Shown here: piece by piece, positions 36,736 through 48,769 of the stretch
How positions within the stretch are numbered: the stretch's first letter is position 1
Layout: each line of letters opens with the position of its first letter
Assembly (NCBI GenBank): GCA_003550325.1
Contig: QKWP01000666.1
Location: 182,393-246,392, forward strand
From: Gigaspora rosea
Lineage: Eukaryota > Glomeromycota > Glomeromycetes > Diversisporales > Gigasporaceae
DNA: 64,000 nt
Direction: 5' to 3'
Translations under genes and position numbers: made by a program
The notes under the pieces: model-generated
The model's input: only the letters and a program-made list of their open reading frames with translations
Databases searched by the model: none
Told to the model about the DNA's origin: nothing

Positions 36736-38171
36736 GATTATTTTGATTTTTAAAGTTACCTGATAATTGATTAAACCATATATGACTGTTATTTTCATTT
36801 AACATTATTTACATCTCGCATATTATGCAATGGACATTTGAAGAATATGTAGATTGTTCACCTATATCTCGTGAAATTTTGGATTAATCCATAAATTGCC
36901 ATCACCACAATATAGAACTTGGATTTGCTATCACTTGGATACTAAATTTTAATAGTAAAATCCGTCGGATATCTGTTAAATTAATATGAAAACTAAAATA
37001 GATAATGAAACCAGGCTCTACTATAATAGATTATATATAGTAAAATTGATAAAAATGGTTAAATCTAACTTATCATTTAATGACGGGTCAAGTAAATTTA
37101 ATAAAAAAAGTTGACTCAAATATAATATATAATTCAAGTATAATCGAAAAAATGATCATTTAACTCTAAGAACTGCTTAAATTTTAATATTATCATTAAT
37201 ATCATTAAATAAATAAATATGAATTACGTATTATTATATTAATTAATTTCTACAAGGGTCGGCAAAATCAGTATTATCATCATTACATGGCGGGAGCCGA
37301 ACATCGTCTGAAATTAACAGAGTATGGAAACGTCTTCCACTCCGCTCCAGCCCAATTAGTAAAAGCTCTTGACAAAAATACAGTACCATTTTACTTTAGA
37401 ACATTGGGATAATTGATATTAGCAAAAGTTCTTTATCATAATACTAATTTTAACTTAATTTCGATCCTGAATGATGAAGAACATTAACGAAAGCTTTTTA
37501 TATTACAAAATTGTAAGCTTATTGTATTATTAAAATGCTAAACAAAATAATTACTATATATAGGAAAATATTATATTTATTACTATTACGGCTGATAGAC
37601 TAAAATCCGAATATTTCGAATGATTGTGAGACAAAAGTGATTAATTGAAAATTATTTCTATAATTTAATAAATTTGAGTAATTTTTTTTATAAAACGACT
37701 CAAAAATTTTTTAAAAAAACCTATTTTTTATGAATGAAATAAATGATTATGCATAATATAACCAAAATGATCATTTAATAAATCAACACATAAATGCATT
37801 CTTAATGTTACGGGGGAAATGACAACACTATATTTATACGATATAAATGACGACAAGAAGGCAGCTCGCCAGAGGCGTGACTTGGTGATTTAACCCGATT
37901 TAGTATAAACGTGACTGGTGTATTAATATAGTCTGAGTCTATTATATTCTTTATTGAATTGTTATTATGGATAATCCGAAGATTATTGCGCAGAAGAAAT
38001 AAAACAATCTTCTTTTTATACTTTACAAATATTATGGGAATCGCTAATCTAACATCATAGAATATTATCGGAACTACGAAACTAAAATCTTACGATATCC
38101 TTCCTCACCATATCATGCGTATCAGACAATAGAATGCATGATTTTTAAATCACCCCACCGTAAGCTAAGCC
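36736..38171. other. Intergenic, no gene seen
   Basis: AT-rich. No coding sequence found between the repeat units and the 14-bp array upstream of the Sel1 gene. Confidence 0.45.
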
Positions 38172-38223
38172 GCATGATCGATTATGCATGATCAATTGTG
38201 CATGATCAGTTATGCATGATCAG
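38172..38223. promoter_or_regulatory. Four 14-bp direct repeats upstream of Sel1 gene
   Basis: Units gcatgatcgattat, gcatgatcaattgt, gcatgatcagttat and gcatgatcag follow each other exactly every 14 bp, about 225-275 bp before the Sel1 start codon. Each contains half-palindromic TGCATGATCA. A cis-regulatory role is inference from position and regular spacing. Confidence 0.55.
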
Positions 38224-38446
38224 ATTTCATATGAAATGTGGCGCGGTGTACTTTAAATGATCAGACGATATTTGAAATATCACGTTTAGCCCGTGACATT
38301 AAGCTCTAAACCCAAAAATATTTAAATGCAATTTTCTTATTGTTCTCTAAAAGAATGTTATTGAAGTTTGGTCCCAATAAGCCGCAATTAGGTAATAATA
38401 ACAAACAGATTTTCAAATTTATAATTCTAGCCATTAACATATAGAA

Positions 38447-39301
38447 ATGTCACAAACAATTCTGAACAATATAGTTGAAAAATTATGTAAATTATTAGAT
38501 GAAGAAGCTATGAAAGGAACTCGACCTAAAACTATTTATGATATGATGAATAAATTTATTATAATGAAACAACAAAAACCAAGTAATGTTATTTATTGGT
38601 GTTTATATAATTGTCATAATAATCCCATAGTTCAATACATTCTAGCAGATTGTTATTTATATGGAATATGGATTAAAAGAGATATTAAAAAAGCTTTTGA
38701 ATATTTTGAAAAATCAGCCAAAGCTGGATATATGTTAGCATATAATTCTCTTGGTATTTGTTATACATTTGGTGCAGCAACCGAAATAAATTATAAAAAA
38801 GCATTTGAATGTTTTCAAAAAGCTGCGGAAAGTGGTTATCCTATAGGAATATATCATTTAGGATTTTCATATTTACGTGGAGAAGGTATTGTAAAGGATG
38901 AGGGAAAGGCTTTTGAATTATTTCAATTATCAGCTTGTGAAGGATACGCTAAGGCATATTGTGGTCTTGGACATCTTTATGAAATTTCTAAAATTGATCG
39001 ATTAAAAGCATTCGAATGTTATCAGAAATCTGCTGAAAAAGACTTTCCTAAAGGTCAATATTTACTTGCTCATTGTTATCTTAGAGGAATAGGAACTAAG
39101 GTAAATAAAAAAAAAGCTTTTGAAATATATCAAAAATTGGCCAATAGTGGTTATATTGATGCTTATCAAGAAGCTGGTAATTGCTGTTATTTTGGAAGAG
39201 GAACGTATGTTGATGAGGAGAAGGCGTTTGAATATTTTAACATTGCTGCAGAAAAAGAATTAGAAAGATTAATCCATAATATTGATAGGATGCTTATTTG
39301 A
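38447..39301 (+). CDS. Sel1-repeat protein
   Basis: Intact single-exon gene of 284 residues, starting MSQTILNNIVEKLCKLLDEE. After a helical N-terminal segment of about 60 residues there are about six Sel1 repeats of 35-38 residues, recognisable by A-x-x-x-L/A-G-x-x-Y-x-x-G and KAFE-(Y/C/L)-F-x-x-(S/A)A-x-x-G, for example KKAFEYFEKSAKAGYMLAY and KAFECYQKSAEKDFPKG. Sel1 repeats are TPR-like alpha-helical scaffolds for protein binding. In glomeromycetes they often form the C-terminus of kinases like those at 20.7 and 40.4 kb; here the module stands alone with its own start. No signal peptide or membrane segment. A decayed paralogue of its 3' end lies at 24295-24594. A 14-bp x 4 array lies upstream. 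Confidence 0.9.
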   Translation: MSQTILNNIVEKLCKLLDEEAMKGTRPKTIYDMMNKFIIMKQQKPSNVIYWCLYNCHNNPIVQYILADCYLYGIWIKRDIKKAFEYFEKSAKAGYMLAYNSLGICYTFGAATEINYKKAFECFQKAAESGYPIGIYHLGFSYLRGEGIVKDEGKAFELFQLSACEGYAKAYCGLGHLYEISKIDRLKAFECYQKSAEKDFPKGQYLLAHCYLRGIGTKVNKKKAFEIYQKLANSGYIDAYQEAGNCCYFGRGTYVDEEKAFEYFNIAAEKELERLIHNIDRMLI

Positions 39302-40361
39302 CAAATATCTTATAAATATGTAATTATTCTAATGTTATCACCATTAAAATAAATATAGTCTAGGAGTTATACAAAAGGAACAAAATTGATAATTTTTTAA
39401 AAAAAAAATTTTTTACATAAATTAATTTAGAATACTGTAAAATTAGGATAATTTTTTACTTATAAAACAAAAGTAAATATATATTTGCAATATAGTTCTG
39501 ATATTCTTTTTAATTTTACTAAATAAACTTGTAGCATAAAAATTTATTTTCTGAAGCTCTTTTTTTAATAGCTCTTAGCCCATATATTTAAATAAAAATT
39601 AACGAAAAATTATAATGCCAACTGAAGTTCCTCATTTTAATTGAGTTACATAGGATAAATCCAAACAGAAGGTTGTTAGGTCACAATCCATTTTTTAGTC
39701 ATCAGATAATGTTTAACCATATAGAAAAGTGCTTGAGGACAAGAATAATATATAAGATGTTACGAATTACGATTTCATTTTAGTTAAAGTAATTCGTGTG
39801 TATATCAACACAGACAATTATGTATGAACCGCAAAATAAGTATTAAATAATTTCTCATAAGTGTTTAAATAAAGCTCTACCTTTTTGTCTATAAATTATA
39901 ATATGAAGTGAAAAAATTGAGAATCATGCTAGGACTGCATTAGAACTGATACATAACACACCAGTACAATACAATATAACACACTAATTAAATTAGATAT
40001 AATCGAAAACTGTCATGCTCATATTATATTCAATTAGTCCAAATGCCAACGTGATAAAATTTGTAATAGTTATATCCTGGACAGTTGGATATAACTATTC
40101 TATTACAGCAATTTTTAACGCTTTTCCGAATGATTGTATAAGAAATGAATTAAATATGTCACTCTTGAGTTTTTCTAAATATACTAGACCAATTTGATCA
40201 TATTATTTTTACATCAATTTATTATTTATTTTCACTTTTTAAGATTACATAAAACAATAAAATATCTAATTAGCTAAAACCAAAATACCCAATATCATGC
40301 TTTTTTAGACTAATAATAATAGTATTTAACATCAAAAATGGTTAAGTGATAAATGTATTTA
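39302..40361. other. Intergenic, no gene seen
   Basis: AT-rich; the short open frame at 40015-40197 shows no family resemblance. Confidence 0.5.
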
Positions 40362-42848
40362 TTATTCATCAAGAATTGAAAAATCTTGCGAAGTAGAATC
40401 TAAAAAAAAAAAAAAAAAGTAAACCAAAAAAGTGAGCATATATTTTAATAAAACAATTAGGTAAACATGATACTTGCCATAACAATTTGAATCTTTTGTA
40501 AATGAAATAAAAGATGAATTGACTGGTTTAGAAAGATTTTGAAAATTCATAAGTTTGCTTGTAAGTTTAGCTTGAGAATAATTTTGCGCTATTTGTAATG
40601 TTGGAATAAGTTCATCTGCTGATTGAAAAGATTTTATTATAGCTAACTCTTTTTCATTCTTATGACATAAAATATAATACCAGTTTCTTAATTTACTATA
40701 AATGTTAGACGCTCCATACATTGGTTTGCCAACTGGATATAGCATTCAGGAGTACCTTCAGCAAAATTTGGACGTAAGCCATTACATATTTTAATAGCTA
40801 ATTCTTCGTCATATTCAACATCATAATAAGGTGGTCTCCCCTTAGACATTTCAGTCACAATAATACCGAAACTGTAAATGTCTGCAGCAGTTGTAAATGA
40901 TCTAAGTCTGATTCATCTTTTTTTCTAGACAATCCCAAATCTGTAACATATGATTTTAAATTGCCGCTAGGGTATTCATGTTGTAATATGTTACCACTGT
41001 GGAAGTCACAATGAACATATCCTTCATCATGCATTAGTGCTAAATCTCTCGATATATTCATGAGCTGTTCAATTTACTTTCCCATTTAAATTTACTAAAA
41101 TATTTTATTAAGAAATCATGAAGATTCCCTTTATTTGCATATTGGAATACTATCAAATATTCATTATTAATTGTGTTTCGTGTTAACCCATACACCTTAA
41201 GACTACTACCCATTTGTCCAAATTGCATATAATTTTTAACCTTTTTAAATGATCCAGTAAGGCAAATGTATATAAGTATTATAATTGCTGATCAGCAAAC
41301 TCAGCCATAAACAAATAATTTAACTTACTTCTCTCAAAAAATTCTTTTGTGAACCAGGCAGTGTCTTAAGTGCGACTGTGCGTTTTTTATATTCTTTACC
41401 CGAAATTTTTCTTTTTCCACCTTGCCAAGTTGCTAAAAATACTGAACTAAATCCACCTTCCCCAATTTTTTGAATATCAACTAATTTATCAAAAGGAATC
41501 CATTCAATTAAATTTTCATGTTTTGTAGCTTTAAATTGAAATTCTTTAATGCAATCATCAATACACTTATTTCCACTTGTCCATCCCTGAGCTGATTTTT
41601 GCGGAATAAATATCTGACACCAATTTGGCGAAGTGTTATATCTATGGCATCTTCACATTTTCCATTATTTTCGCGTCTTTCGGAATAAAATTGTTCAAGT
41701 ACTAACATATATTCGTTGGTGTTCATGTTTTGAGTTATCCCATATATTTTGTACTTTTTATTCTCTAATTGCATATAATCTTTAAACTTATATTTTACAG
41801 TACAGTAAAGCACGTTAAATAGAAATAAGAATTAAAATATATTCTACTAATTAAAAATCTAGTGTATGTAATAAATAAATAACTCACTTCTTTTAAAAAA
41901 TCCTGAAAGCTAGACAATGTTTTTAAGATCAACTACACATAATGGTGTACGTGACTGTGTATATTCGTCAGGTTTACCTGAAATTAATCGAATACCATCC
42001 AACCATATTGCTACATATTTTGAACTAAAAACAACTCTATTAATTATTTGTATGTTATTTAACCTATTAAAAGGAATCCATTCGGTTATATCCTCATATT
42101 CAGTGGCTTTAAGTTGAAACACTTTGATGCATTCATCAATTCTTTCATTTCCACTTGTCCATCCTTGAGTTGTTTTTAGAGGATCGCATGTTTGACACCA
42201 TGCTGTGGAAGTATTATATTGATTGCAATTTTCACATTTTCCATAATCATAATATCTTATATAATTAAATTTATTAATTACTATCATATATTCGTTAGTA
42301 GTTGTATTTTGAGTTATTCCAAATAATTTATATCCTTTAAATTCTAATTTCACATAATATTTAAACTAACAAAACATGTTATGTTAAATAAATGAAATGA
42401 GATAAAATACCTAATTAAAAGTTAAATATATGTAATAAATAATAAATAAAAATTTTAACTCCTTTTAAAAAATCTAACAAATTCTGAAAGCTAGGTAATG
42501 TTTTAAGATTAACTCCATATGATAATATACGAGATTGTGTGTATTTACCAGGTCCACCTGAAATTATTCGAATAACATCTAACCATGTTGATAAAAATAT
42601 TGAGCTCAAATTATCTTTACTAACCATTCGAGTTCTATCTAATCTATTAAAAGGAATCCATTCAATCACATCTTTATATTCAGTGACTTTTAATTGAATT
42701 TCTTTAATGCAATCATCAATTTTTCATTACCACTTGTCCATCTTTGGGTGGTTTTTTGAGGGTCACATGCTGGAGAAGTATTATATTGGTTACAATTTCC
42801 ACATTTTCCATTACGATATTTTCTTTTATAATGAAATTCATCGAATTA
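40362..42848 (-). pseudogene. TKL-like kinase with three tandem N-lobe modules, damaged
   Basis: Module order on the minus strand: module 1 (42848-42460), module 2 (42365-41888), module 3 (41786-41329), C-lobe exon (41240-40478), last exon (40399-40362). Each module holds zinc-ribbon-like GKCxxCNQYNTS, WTSGN, ATEYE-like, WIPFNRL, a glycine-loop position, ATWLDG-like and VxLK-like beta-3 lysine. Only module 3 has a good loop (GEGGFSSV) and VALK. The C-lobe has HCDFHSGN and TDLGLSRKK but lacks the activation segment up to the APE motif (gap near 40900) and the DxxxRP stretch (gap near 40715). Introns are GT-AG, except the last, 40477-40400, which is GC-AG (gcaagt...ttttag). Single-base changes in homopolymers are needed near 42722, 41925 (extra base), 41649 and 41070. 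The 5' end abuts opposite-strand TPR sequence and no start codon is visible. Probably not an active kinase as assembled. Confidence 0.82.
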
Positions 42849-43385
42849 AAAAATTAAATAAATCATTAAATATCATACCAAATAAGACATGGGTATGGAG
42901 AATTTGTGAAACAACCTAGTATGAGATGAATATATATGAAGAATCACTTGTGGATTTGAATAAATTACTAGAAACCAAACCAAATGATGCAAAGACTAAG
43001 CCAATGTGGACTGCTTATTACATGAGGAATAAATATAAAGAATTACTCATGATTTAGACAACTAACAGTAATTGAAAACAGGAGTTAAATTACCACCCAA
43101 AATTCGTCAACTAGCTTGATCAGCCAGTTAAATTTTTAAGATCAGCCAGGTAAAAATTGAGTCAAATGATGCATTGATATTAATTTAACATAATCAGACT
43201 TATCGCATTTAGAATTGATAAATAATCATTTTCAAAAATGAACAAAGCATCAGAAATCAAACCTACTAATGCACAGATGCCAAGAAATTATAAAGCAACT
43301 TATTATAAGATGAATAAATATAAAGAATAATACCTAAAATCAAACCTAATAATGCAGGAATGTCAACATAATACATGATGAATCA
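42849..43385 (+). pseudogene. TPR-repeat remnant
   Basis: Readings LNKSLNIIPNKTWVWRICET, then YEESLVDLNKLLETKPND and AYYMRNKYKELL fit the glomeromycete TPR pattern 'Y-E-E-S-L-x-D-L-N-K-L-L-E-x-x-P-N-(D/N)-A'. A further diverged segment at 43255-43340 reads IKPTNAQ and YYKMNKYKE. Several stops interrupt it. It runs opposite to, and immediately next to, the truncated kinase, suggesting a rearrangement joint near 42848. Confidence 0.7.
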
Positions 43386-44489
43386 TTATGATAAATTACT
43401 CGCTGTATATCTTGTTAAAGCAAATTGACAAAGCTTTAATATTTGGCAGAAATAAATATGCACTCAAGTTATCTTTTTAACTCAGTTCTATATGTTTATT
43501 AATCAGTAAATTATATAGAATAATGCAATCAAAATCTCTAAACAAACATTCGAACTAAAGGTCAATTGTAGTAATAAACTTATTACCCTAAAGTGAAAAG
43601 AATATATAAAACTAAATCAACATAAATCAAAATAAAATAATCAGTAATTCAAAGTGACAAATTTCTCAGAAACATGGTAATGCACAATTTTTTTTTTTAA
43701 AAAAAAAGCAAACAATAGTCTATTATATATATACATAGTGTAGTTCTTTCTCCAAAGGTACAAAAAAAAAATAATAATAAAAAAAAGTTAAGACTATAAA
43801 ACCAAGGAATCTTATAGAAACAAACAGACAGAAACTTAACTGAGATGTATCCTGGGTTGGGTTAAGATTTAGTTCATGCTAGTAGCTTTTAATGGCTTAC
43901 TGATTAAGCAAGTTTTTTACTTTGTTACCCGGCAAGATACATTAAAAAAAAACGCCCCAAAATAAGTCCTAAAATTCAATAATATGGGTAACAACACCTT
44001 GCAACAATCCAATTATCAAAAAAAAAGAAACTCCCATAAACCAACAGAGTATATAATTCTGATAATCAACAAAAAAAGATAGCCTTTATTGATTAAGGCA
44101 TTAAAAAGCATTTGCAATCTGCATATCCAATCAAGAACACACTTCAGAACATGACATACTACCAATCGAGCCCAATGATGACATAGCTACAAAGCATTGA
44201 CCTATATAAACTTGATTGCCTGCTATCTGGACAAAGGTTGCAGTGCAGTTTTTAGGCAAATGACACAACAACTATAGCTATAGAGTATGTAGCCTCTATT
44301 CATTCAGACATATTCCACAAAAGTATATAAATCTACTTGACAAAGGCATAATCTAAATTCTGACTAGGTGATCATATTATCAACTTTGGACATAATCACT
44401 AGTCAGAATTCAAAGAAAAAAAAAGAAGACAATTCTTATAACAAAAGTAAAGCGAAAATGGCAGAACTCATTTCTTTGGAACCTGCCAT
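43386..44489. other. Intergenic, no gene seen
   Basis: AT-rich. A short palindrome (attctgactaggtgatcata with cactagtcagaat) lies at 44357-44411. Confidence 0.45.
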
Positions 44490-44637
44490 TTTTATAACTA
44501 TAACTAGTGAATATTAATTCACATTACATGTTCATATTAATAGCCAGCCTGCATTATGCAGGCAGGAAACCACTAGCTAGTGCTAAGCCACACAAACTTA
44601 ACTGCTTATAGTGATCTCCCACTACAATATAGTTTGG
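44490..44637. repeat. Repeat copy split by the gypsy element, left part
   Basis: The block aactataactagtgaatatt, cctgcattatgcaggcag, aaccactagctag, cacaaacttaactgctta recurs at 52985-53105. Its continuation (agcatatcccatttcagttt) is found on the far side of the gypsy element at 52207, so the element inserted into this repeat. Confidence 0.75.
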
Positions 44638-45176
44638 TGTCACACTTGGAATTAGCCTTTTAATCTAATTAGGGACTACATGTTTATAGTATAAAAACTA
44701 TAAACTGGGCAATTTGGTAAGTTAGTAAGCATTGTTAAACGACTTAATCAAAGAGGATTTACAAGGCTTTATAAAAGAGGCACAACTAAACACATATGAC
44801 AATATGAGTAGTTGTAGATAAGTATTTTTTTAATTTAACGTATATGAAGACACAGTTGTGCTTTATTAATTAAAATAATAAACTAATACAACTTTCCATC
44901 TAGGTATTGAGAGTTTAAAGGGGAAAAGGTTTATATTTTATTCAAGGACAGAATGAAGAGTTTAAATATACTACTAAAGGGAGGAACTAAAACTAATTTA
45001 TTTCAATTTTATCTACTTCTTTAATTAGGTTAATTATTAGGATCAATGCATTTTACCTTTCATTAAACTGATACTTTATGATGCTTATTATAGTTTTTTG
45101 ATGTGGATCTCAGTATTGATGATCCGATTGGGCATGTGGGTCAGGTGATTTATGGCAATATAATTTTAACATAACA
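44638..45176 (-). repeat. Gypsy 3' LTR
   Basis: On the minus strand it reads TGTTATGTTAAAATT at the start and CCAAGTGTGACA at the end (TG...CA). It matches the other LTR along its length, for example cacaactaaa, aagacacagttgt and gggcatgtggg in the same order. It is the uninterrupted copy and gives the empty sites for the insertions in the other LTR. Confidence 0.8.
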
Positions 45177-45499
45177 AGTCTTTCTCTACTAATTATAAGC
45201 TCTACAAATAAGAAATATTGAATTGGAAAATGCATGTTGAGGAGGAGAAGGGGCGGTAACAATTACTGACCTATAGTACTACAGTATATCATTACAAGGT
45301 GTAAGGATATTTGCATAAGCATTACCCCTTTCAGTTATAATATTTTTTATAAATAAGTATTTTGTGGTATGTCAAAAACTTGATTATCTATAGTACATAA
45401 CTTGTAAACATTTTGTAATACAAACATGTATGATAAACAGGCCAAGCCACCATGGTAAGAACTTTCCTGTATCTACCAACTTGCATGGTATTGTACAAT

Positions 45500-46400
45500 A
45501 AAACTTTGTTACTTGTCTGGATTATTCTTTGAACTTTATTCAATTTGTGATTCCAGTAAAATTTTTGTCATTTTTGAGACCTATACCAGTTTCTTTTGCT
45601 ATCTCTCTACAGACAGGTAATTCTTCTACAAGTATAATTAACCTATCTACCAAATATTTTGTATTTTGTTTCTTCTTTAAAATTTGGGAATCTAGCTTCT
45701 CTTCTGTATATTAAGTATAGGTAGTATCTTGTTTACTCGTACAGTAAGCATATAAGACTAAGGGTATTAATGTATCTCATTCTTGTTCTTGTTTGGTCAA
45801 TTTCACTAATGCTTTACATAAAGTGCAGTTATAGTGTTCAACTAATCTATTGGTTTGTGGGTAAGGTATAAACATTAAATGTTCAATACTAAAGTTTTTT
45901 GTTAAAAACTTTATTACTTTATTATTAAAATAAAGTTCTCGATCTGAGATCATATAGGTAGGGCATCCATGTCTGCAAACAATTTTATTAAAAATGAAAT
46001 AAGTGGTTTCTTAAGCATCTGCAATCGGTACCGCTTTGGCTTCTGGCCATTTTGTCATATAATCGATGGTAATGATTTTATACCAATACACTTTTGTAAT
46101 TATGGGCAATAGTCCAACAAAACGATACCAATTTTGTGAAACAGGGCTTCAATAGGTATTGGTTGTAATGGGCTATAAATTTTATACTTTCCACACTGTT
46201 AGTATCCATCTCAGGTTTGCACATATTTTCTTATTCAATCATACATTTGGGGCCAATAATATTTATTGCTGATCTTTTAGAACATCTTTTCTGTATCTAG
46301 GTGTGCTTCTAATAGGTGATTATGGGTTAGATAGAGGATAACTTCTACTTCATATTCTTTTATTACTCATAGTAATTTGTTTTGAAATTTGCTTCTCCTA
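45500..46400 (-). pseudogene. Gypsy integrase remnant
   Basis: Minus-strand readings: zinc-binding-domain remnant YYWPQMYD...RKYVQT, then ITIDYMTKWPEAKAVPIADA (first Asp), PTYMISDRELYF (second Asp), PYPQTNRLVEHYNCTL (Glu), the D-D-E catalytic core of retroviral-type integrases, and a C-terminal part (LIILVEELPVCREIAKETG). It inserts element cDNA into the host genome. Several stops and frame changes make it inactive. Confidence 0.85.
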
Positions 46401-46787
46401 TCTTTTTGTATAGTAAATAGTTAAATATAATAAAGAATTTACTTTTTGATTCTAATTTTGTTTTATTGGGCTTTTTCTAAGAAGGTTTTAATTTGACTAT
46501 ATTTGATTGTATCTATTTTTTTTTAATAATAATAATAATTAACTTATCAAAATATAATGTTAATTTGGTAGTGAGTTGATTTTGCTTTGATATCATAGTA
46601 TGGTAGCAGAAACTGACTTGCAAGGTTTTTGTCACTTGAGGATAGTTATTAATTTAGATATACTGATTAGGTTTGGCACCTTTCACTATATCAAATTGCA
46701 GAGATAAGTATTACTGAAGTTGTTAAATTCTTGATAATACTTGCTTGAGGGAGTTTTTAAGAGCAATAACCACTAGGGTTAGTTTAG

Positions 46788-46976
46788 GGCTCGAAGAACT
46801 CTGATACAACTCAGATGATTCTAAAAAAGGAAATTTTGCATAGAAATTCATCAAATGTTGTATTTTTATATAGTAAATTTTCAAATTTTGCTCTATTTTA
46901 TATATTTATTTGGCTAAATTACTGCTAAAATTATACAAACTCAGATCTGAGTTGTATCAGAGTTCTTCGAGGTCCT
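46788..46976. mobile_element. hAT-type MITE, copy A
   Basis: 189 bp with inverted ends agggctcgaagaactctgat and atcagagttcttcgaggtcct (complementary). Flanks gttagttt (46780-46787) and gttggttt (46977-46984) are an 8-bp target duplication with one mismatch. Same family as 49507-49694 and 53181-53370. Inserted inside the gypsy element. Confidence 0.82.
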
Positions 46977-48769
46977 GTTGGTTTGTTATATAGTTATTTA
47001 CTAGCAAGCCTTCTTCGTCTGGATAATTTAAGTTGCCTATCTTCATGTAGGTTCTATGGGCTTCTTTATAACTAGATATATTCTACCCATATCTGATAAT
47101 TCTTCTTGTGCTGGTAAAAGGTCCTCTTCATTATTTGGTATAGTCTAATAAAACTTGGCAATTTTTTCTACAAGATATGCTTTAATTTCGATCTATAATT
47201 TCAGATCAGTTTTACTGTATTACTGAAAAATAGCATGCACTTGTTAGCTCTATTATTTTAATTTTTATTCAATTTTTTACTATCAATAAGCATAGCAGAA
47301 CTCGTTTTGATTGGTTGTTAAAATACCCCGGAAAAATGTCGATCACACCTCGGATAGATTACCAGCTATACCCAGATAAAGTTTATTACGAACTTTTAAT
47401 ACTCTCTAAAGACGCTTTTACAGTACATTTAATACAGTTTAATAATTACTGTTTTAATTTAAATTTCATGAAGTATATATCTATATTATTTATTACACGA
47501 TAAATATATTATTTTACAACAAATACTTTAAATCAGCTTCACAATACATTATTACGCATACCCAAAAACCCTAAACACTACCACTATTACAACTTTTTGT
47601 ATCTATAAACATTATTTTATAAATTATATTCATAGCCTAAATATATACAATAAAAGGTTTTAGGATAGTAATTCAAAATAGTACTTTTTTTTTTACTTGT
47701 AAGGTAAACAAGCCCAGTTAAAACAACATCTCACAATTTCACTTACTAATTGCTTAGATTGCCGAACCACCTTCTCGACCTGCAAAATATTCACTTCTCA
47801 TCTAGTTTCTTGAACTACTGTATCTCACTGTATCTCTCATTGAAAAACAGTAGGTTTAAAGATGAAAAATAGGTTGCTTAAGTTTATTGTTTCGTCACGT
47901 ATTACAAAAAAAAATTTTTATATGGCGTGACAATTTTTACTAATAAAAGTATTTTAAAAATTACAATTGACTGTATAAATAAATGATCGTTGCCAATCAT
48001 ATTTATTCAAATTTTAGCCAATCAAAACGAACTTCTGCTATGCTCTATCAATATTGAATCTATTTATTTATATGCTTTATGATCTCATTACATATTAATT
48101 GACTCTATCTAGTGCATATAATAAAAGTTTTGATTCATATTATCTAGCTTATCTGTTAAATATTCGCTATAAAAATTTGATGATAAATAGTCAGCATTGT
48201 AACAAAAGAAGAGATGAAATAGTACTAAAAATTTTTTCTGTAGTTTAGTATACTTAAAGTTATAGAAATATATTCATTTATACAGTATGCTATATAAGGA
48301 GTGCACTATTTCAGGACATGTATAGCTTATTTTGAAGCCAAGTATACTATTTTTAGAGAATGTGATTTTTGAAATAACACTCATGTGCACTATTTTGCAG
48401 TAATACAGTATATTTCGCATAATTATTCTTGGGTAAGTAAAATTTGTCACTACACCAGCATTGTAAATTTGGTTCTTTCTAGTTATATTGGCAATGTTTT
48501 CTTTTGTTTTCTCTTTTAAGCGATTACTAAGATGTTCTATATAGTACTAGATGCCGTACTGTCTATTATATTATATACTATTAGATAAAAAAATTTGATG
48601 TACTCATACAAACATATACCATACAAGACAGATTCAGATAATTCATAGTTTAGAGTTGTATAAACTATTTGATGTACTATGGCCTTATCAGATACTGATA
48701 TTTTACTGATTGCTCTTTACATATATCTATTATATAAGAAATTTATCTTTTTCTTCTCCAAATAATTAG

